From the NCBI RefSeq assembly GCF_036032445.1, contig NZ_CP107932.1:560501-624500 (forward strand): 64,000 nt of DNA, read 5' to 3'. This DNA comes from Nocardia sp. NBC_00416. GTDB taxonomy: Bacteria; Actinomycetota; Actinomycetes; Mycobacteriales; Mycobacteriaceae. Below the pieces are notes generated by a model. It had not been told where the DNA came from and ran no database searches. It saw only the letters and a list, made by a program, of their open reading frames with translations. The position numbers and the translations under genes are program-made. Shown in pieces: positions 60,674-64,000 of the stretch (position 1 is its first letter; each line of letters begins with the position of its first letter).

Positions 60674-62760
60674 CCGTTGTCGAGACCGATTCCGCGCCTA
60701 CGCAGTACGACATGGGTGCGTTGCTGAATCCGCGACGCATCGCGGTAGTGGGCGCCAACGATCGCAGTGAGGCCTTCACCGGTGGCACCGTCGTCAACCT
60801 CCGCCGGCACGGATACACCGGCGAGGTGTATCCGATCAACCCGCGGCGGGATGTCGTCGGCGGCTACCGGGCCTACCCGGACCTCGGTTCGCTGCCGGGA
60901 CCGATCGACCAGGCGGTGATCGTCGTGAAGGCCGATTCGGTGGTGCCGATGCTGGATGAGGCGGTGGCCGCGGGAGCCCGCGCGGCGATCGTCATCTCCT
61001 CGGGCTTCGGCGAGGGCGCGGCCGGCGCGGAGGGCCGGCGACGGGCCGCGCAGTTGCGGGACTTCCTTTCGCGGCATCCGATTCCGCTCCTGGGTCCGTC
61101 CACGACCGGGCTGGTGAACCTCAATGACAGCTTTGTTCCGCGCGCGGTCACCAACCATCTCGAACCGGCCCGGCTCCGTACCGGACCGGTGGCGCTGATC
61201 TCGCAGTCGGGCGCCGCGAACAATGCGGTGTTCAACCGGGCGCAATCGCACGGTGTCGGTATCGGGCTCGCTGTCGCCACCGGAGTTCAGGCCGATATCG
61301 GGGTCTGGGACATCGCACGGGTGGCGGTCGACGATCCGCGCATCACCGTACTGGCCATGCTGGTCGAGGATTTGGGTGCGCCCGCGGATTACGAGAGCGT
61401 GCTGCGGTCCGCGGCGCGGGCGGGCAAGCCGGTGGTGCTGCTGCGTACCGGCCGCAGCGAGGTGGGAAGGTCGGCGATCGCCACCCACACCGGGTCGCTG
61501 GCGGGCAATTGGGCCGTCGAGCGGGAGATGATGGAGGCGTTGGGCGTTATCCTGGCCGCCGACCTCGACCAGCTGTGGGAGATCGCCGCGATCGCGACGC
61601 ACTGGGGGGCCGCTCCCCGCAGTCGGGTCGGTCTCGGCGTGATCGGTATGTCGGGAGGGGAAGGCGCCGTGATCGCCGACCACGCCGACGAAGCCGGGAT
61701 CGCGATGCCCGAGGTATCCGTGGCCTTCACCGAACTGGTCGGCGAGAAACTGACGCTGGCGGGCGCGGGCAACCCGTTCGATCCGACCGGGGAGGCGATC
61801 GGCCGGCAACAGAATGCCCTGGACGCCATGACGGGCTTCATCACCCTCAACGACTACGACGTGCACCTGCTGGCGTTGAACGCGCAGGCGGTCCCCGCTG
61901 AAGGGGGGCTGCTCGACCAACTGTTGGACGGACTGTCCACGACCGGGAGCCGGATCGGCATCTCGTACTGGGATATTCCCGGATACTCCGATGGCCTGGC
62001 CGATCGGTTGACGACATTCGCCGGACCGGTTCTACCCAGCTCGGCGCGGATGATCGACGCGATCGGCGCCTGGTCGAGAGGCCGAGCCGTCGTACCGGGC
62101 CGGGAGCCCGAGCGGCCGGCCGCGGCGCTGGCGGCCGATCACGCGGTGGATTACTGGACCGCGAGATCGGCGCTGAGCGAGGTAGGAGTGCCGTTCGCCG
62201 ACGCGGCGCTGGTACACGACGGACAGGCCGCGATGAGGGCGGCCCGGACGATCGGGTATCCGGTGGTGCTGAAGGCGAACGTCGAGAGCACCGTGCACAA
62301 GGCAGCGGCGGGGCTGATCCGTCTCGGGGTCACCGATGAGGATTCCGTGGCGCGGCATTTCACCGAGCTGTGTGACGCCGGGAACGGGGTCGTGGTGGAG
62401 AAAGCGGTGCTCTCGACCTCCTCGCTCATTGTGGGCACGGTGTTCGATCCGCACGTGGGGTCGGTGGTGATGGTGGGCAGTGGCGGCGGCGCCGCGGAAC
62501 AACTGCAGGATACGGCGGTATGTCCCACCCGGTTGCTGACCGTATCGGCCGCGCGGGACGCGCTGCGCAGGTGCGCGATGGGAAGATTCCTCGAACATCG
62601 TGAACCGGAGCGATTCACCCAGGTAGCCGAGCTTCTCATCGCTCTCGGCCGGGCAGTCGACGGGCAGATGATCTCCGTGGACCTCAATCCTGTGGTTGTC
62701 ACCCCGGCGGGAATCGTCGCACTCGACGCCCGCATCGAGAATTCGGGGCAACAATCATGA
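60670..62760 (+). CDS. ATP-grasp acyl-CoA synthetase (ADP-forming acetyl-CoA synthetase type)
   Basis: A 696-residue protein. The N-terminal CoA-binding domain (LLNPRRIAVVGANDRSEAFT) is followed by succinyl-CoA ligase-like domains with IGLAVATGVQADIGVWDIAR and the phospho-His region ATHTGSLAGN, and a C-terminal ATP-grasp domain (SEVGVPFADAALVHDGQAAM, PVVLKANVESTVHKAAAGLI). It makes acyl-CoA from an acid with ATP, or runs in reverse. This is the CoA-activating step after uptake by the preceding transporter. ATGA overlaps link it to both neighbours. Confidence 0.87.
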   Translation: MTVVETDSAPTQYDMGALLNPRRIAVVGANDRSEAFTGGTVVNLRRHGYTGEVYPINPRRDVVGGYRAYPDLGSLPGPIDQAVIVVKADSVVPMLDEAVAAGARAAIVISSGFGEGAAGAEGRRRAAQLRDFLSRHPIPLLGPSTTGLVNLNDSFVPRAVTNHLEPARLRTGPVALISQSGAANNAVFNRAQSHGVGIGLAVATGVQADIGVWDIARVAVDDPRITVLAMLVEDLGAPADYESVLRSAARAGKPVVLLRTGRSEVGRSAIATHTGSLAGNWAVEREMMEALGVILAADLDQLWEIAAIATHWGAAPRSRVGLGVIGMSGGEGAVIADHADEAGIAMPEVSVAFTELVGEKLTLAGAGNPFDPTGEAIGRQQNALDAMTGFITLNDYDVHLLALNAQAVPAEGGLLDQLLDGLSTTGSRIGISYWDIPGYSDGLADRLTTFAGPVLPSSARMIDAIGAWSRGRAVVPGREPERPAAALAADHAVDYWTARSALSEVGVPFADAALVHDGQAAMRAARTIGYPVVLKANVESTVHKAAAGLIRLGVTDEDSVARHFTELCDAGNGVVVEKAVLSTSSLIVGTVFDPHVGSVVMVGSGGGAAEQLQDTAVCPTRLLTVSAARDALRRCAMGRFLEHREPERFTQVAELLIALGRAVDGQMISVDLNPVVVTPAGIVALDARIENSGQQS

Positions 62761-63542
62761 GTCCCAACGTCACCGTGACAGTCGAGGACAAGATCGCGAC
62801 CATCTCCCTCACCGACGTGGACCGGATGAACGCACTGAGTTCGGCGACCATCAGTGCGCTCATCTCGGCTTTCGAAGCCGCACACCACGATAACGATATC
62901 TGGGTCGTGGTTTTGCGCGCCGAGGGTGACCGGGGATTCTGCGTCGGACGTGACCTGCGCGAGGTGCGGGCGAACGATCTGTCGCATCCGGGGACAGCGG
63001 ATTCGCTGCCGATGCACGGGCTGGAACGCAACCTGTTCGAGGTGATCGTCGAATGCGCCAAACCGGTGATCGCGGCGATCTTCGGGCATACGCTGGGCGG
63101 CGGCGCGGAGCTGGCGCTGGCGGCCGATATCCGGATCGCCGCCGATAACCTGTCGATCGGGTTCCCCGAGGTGACAAGGGGATTCGGTGCCAACTTCGCG
63201 TCGGTCGTGCTGCCACGAATCGTGCCGCTGGGTGTAGCCAACGATCTGCTGTTCACCGGCCGCAGGATCGGAGCGTCGGAGGCAGCGGCTGTCCACCTCG
63301 TGAACCGGGTCGTCCCGCCGGCCGCGCTGGACCGCGCGGCACGTGACTACGCCGAGACCTTGCGCTCGAACGCGCCGTTGACGATTCGCCGATACAAGGC
63401 CATGGGGACCAGGGCCCAGGGGTTACCGCTGGCGGCGGCGCTGCGCCTGGACGCACCCCCGAACCCCTATCTGAGTGAAGACCGAAGAGAAGGTATCGCC
63501 GCCTTCCTGGAGAAGCGCGCCCCGGAGTGGGCGGCTCGTTGA
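62757..63542 (+). CDS. Enoyl-CoA hydratase/isomerase family protein
   Basis: A 261-residue crotonase. FCVGRDLREV and GHTLGGGAELALAADIRIAA form the oxyanion hole, and the IGFPEVTRGFGANFASVVLP region holds a Glu but differs from the usual PGxGG loop, so isomerase or hydrolase activity cannot be excluded. The ATG overlaps the stop of the synthetase gene (ATGA, 62757-62760). It acts on the CoA ester made by the preceding synthetase. Confidence 0.87.
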   Translation: MSPNVTVTVEDKIATISLTDVDRMNALSSATISALISAFEAAHHDNDIWVVVLRAEGDRGFCVGRDLREVRANDLSHPGTADSLPMHGLERNLFEVIVECAKPVIAAIFGHTLGGGAELALAADIRIAADNLSIGFPEVTRGFGANFASVVLPRIVPLGVANDLLFTGRRIGASEAAAVHLVNRVVPPAALDRAARDYAETLRSNAPLTIRRYKAMGTRAQGLPLAAALRLDAPPNPYLSEDRREGIAAFLEKRAPEWAAR

Positions 63543-63574
63543 CCGTCCGGCATCCCATAGACAAAGGAACAAAT

Positions 63575-64000
63575 GTGACCGAGTTAGTGCACCTGGACAT
63601 CGATGCTTCGATCGCCACCGTCACCCTCGACTCGCCGTCCAATCGCAATGCTCTCTCACGCCGGCTGGTGGCGGAACTGCACGCCCATCTGAGTACCGCG
63701 GTGAATGCGGCGCAGGTGCGTGCGGTGGTCATCACCGGGACCGGACCGGTCTTCTGCGCGGGCGGGGACCTGAAAGAGATGAGCCGGACCGTCACCCCCG
63801 ACCAGCCGGGGCTGCCGTCGTTCGCGGACGTACTCGGCCTGATCATGGAATGCCCGATCCCGGTGGTGGTCAAGATGAATGGGCCGGCGCGGGCGGGCGG
63901 GCTCGGGATCGTCGCCGCCGGCGATATCGCGATAACCCCGGCCACGGCGACATTCGCGTTCAGTGAGGTGAAAATCGGGGTGGCGCCGGCGATGATCGCC
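63575..64000 (+). CDS. Enoyl-CoA hydratase/isomerase family protein (3' end outside window)
   Basis: The first 142 residues of a crotonase starting at GTG 63575 with AAAGGAACAAAT upstream. FCAGGDLKEM and NGPARAGGLGIVAAGDIAIT form the oxyanion region, and FAFSEVKIGVAPAMI carries the Glu. It is the seventh gene of the operon and follows the first crotonase after 32 bases. The gene continues beyond the window. Confidence 0.88.
   Translation, partial: MTELVHLDIDASIATVTLDSPSNRNALSRRLVAELHAHLSTAVNAAQVRAVVITGTGPVFCAGGDLKEMSRTVTPDQPGLPSFADVLGLIMECPIPVVVKMNGPARAGGLGIVAAGDIAITPATATFAFSEVKIGVAPAMIA

Overview
High-GC actinomycete DNA, most consistent with Nocardia or a close relative. The grounds are pervasive high GC, frequent GTG and TTG starts, many TetR, IclR, LysR and WYL-type regulators next to SDR and CoA-dependent catabolic genes, CYP157-like P450s, small secreted proteins, and actinobacterial IS5, IS3, IS256, IS110, IS30 and IS21 types. 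The genus is inferred from gene content only. No rRNA, tRNA or CRISPR array was recognised.

Layout. 0-5.5 kb: an IS256 end, a HAD protein, a secreted alpha/beta hydrolase, a complete IS5/IS427-type element and a broken IS110. 5.5-12 kb: an SDR pair divergent from a TetR regulator, a frameshifted PucR-type regulator, small proteins, an IS21 remnant, and a divergent ArsR/oxidoreductase pair around a perfect dyad. 12-14.2 kb: a beheaded MFS transporter and fused IS256/IS30 debris. 14.2-21.7 kb: LysR with a YeiH-like exporter, DUF7144, PPK2, a P-type ATPase and a cut-off SulP gene. 21.7-24.5 kb: IS debris, an intact IS3 element with 3-bp target duplication, and methyltransferase and MarR fragments. 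24.5-25.8 kb: an alpha/beta hydrolase and an SRPBCC protein around a 24-bp palindrome.

26.1-37.9 kb is the most interesting region: an IclR-linked catabolic cluster. It holds two family III CoA-transferases (one lacking the expected catalytic Asp), an enoyl-CoA hydratase, a thiolase with a DUF35 Zn-ribbon partner, an active SDR paired with a pseudo-SDR, a MatC-like dicarboxylate carrier, a D-2-hydroxyacid dehydrogenase and an aldehyde dehydrogenase. Except for an acyl-CoA dehydrogenase, the gene set matches the Bbs beta-oxidation module for benzylsuccinate in anaerobic toluene degraders. Four promoters share one operator-like sequence just downstream of the -10 element. I infer a regulon that takes up a substituted dicarboxylate, activates it with CoA and cleaves it thiolytically.

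38-46 kb: two CYP157-like P450s lacking the ExxR arginine, separated by IS3 and IS110 debris, then small proteins, a hydrolase/TetR pair and an SDR remnant. 46.3-51.5 kb: a UvrA-like ABC protein divergent from a WYL regulator, and an SDR divergent from a TetR. 51.5-54.4 kb: two different IS5-family elements back to back sharing one CTAG, each with a hairpin covering the transposase ribosome-binding site. 54.4-55.3 kb: HxlR divergent from a SnoaL-like protein. 56.2-64 kb: a tightly overlapping operon of an AtuA-like protein, an NMT1-type ABC transporter, an ATP-grasp acyl-CoA synthetase and two enoyl-CoA hydratases (the last cut by the window end), probably for uptake and CoA-dependent breakdown of an organic acid.
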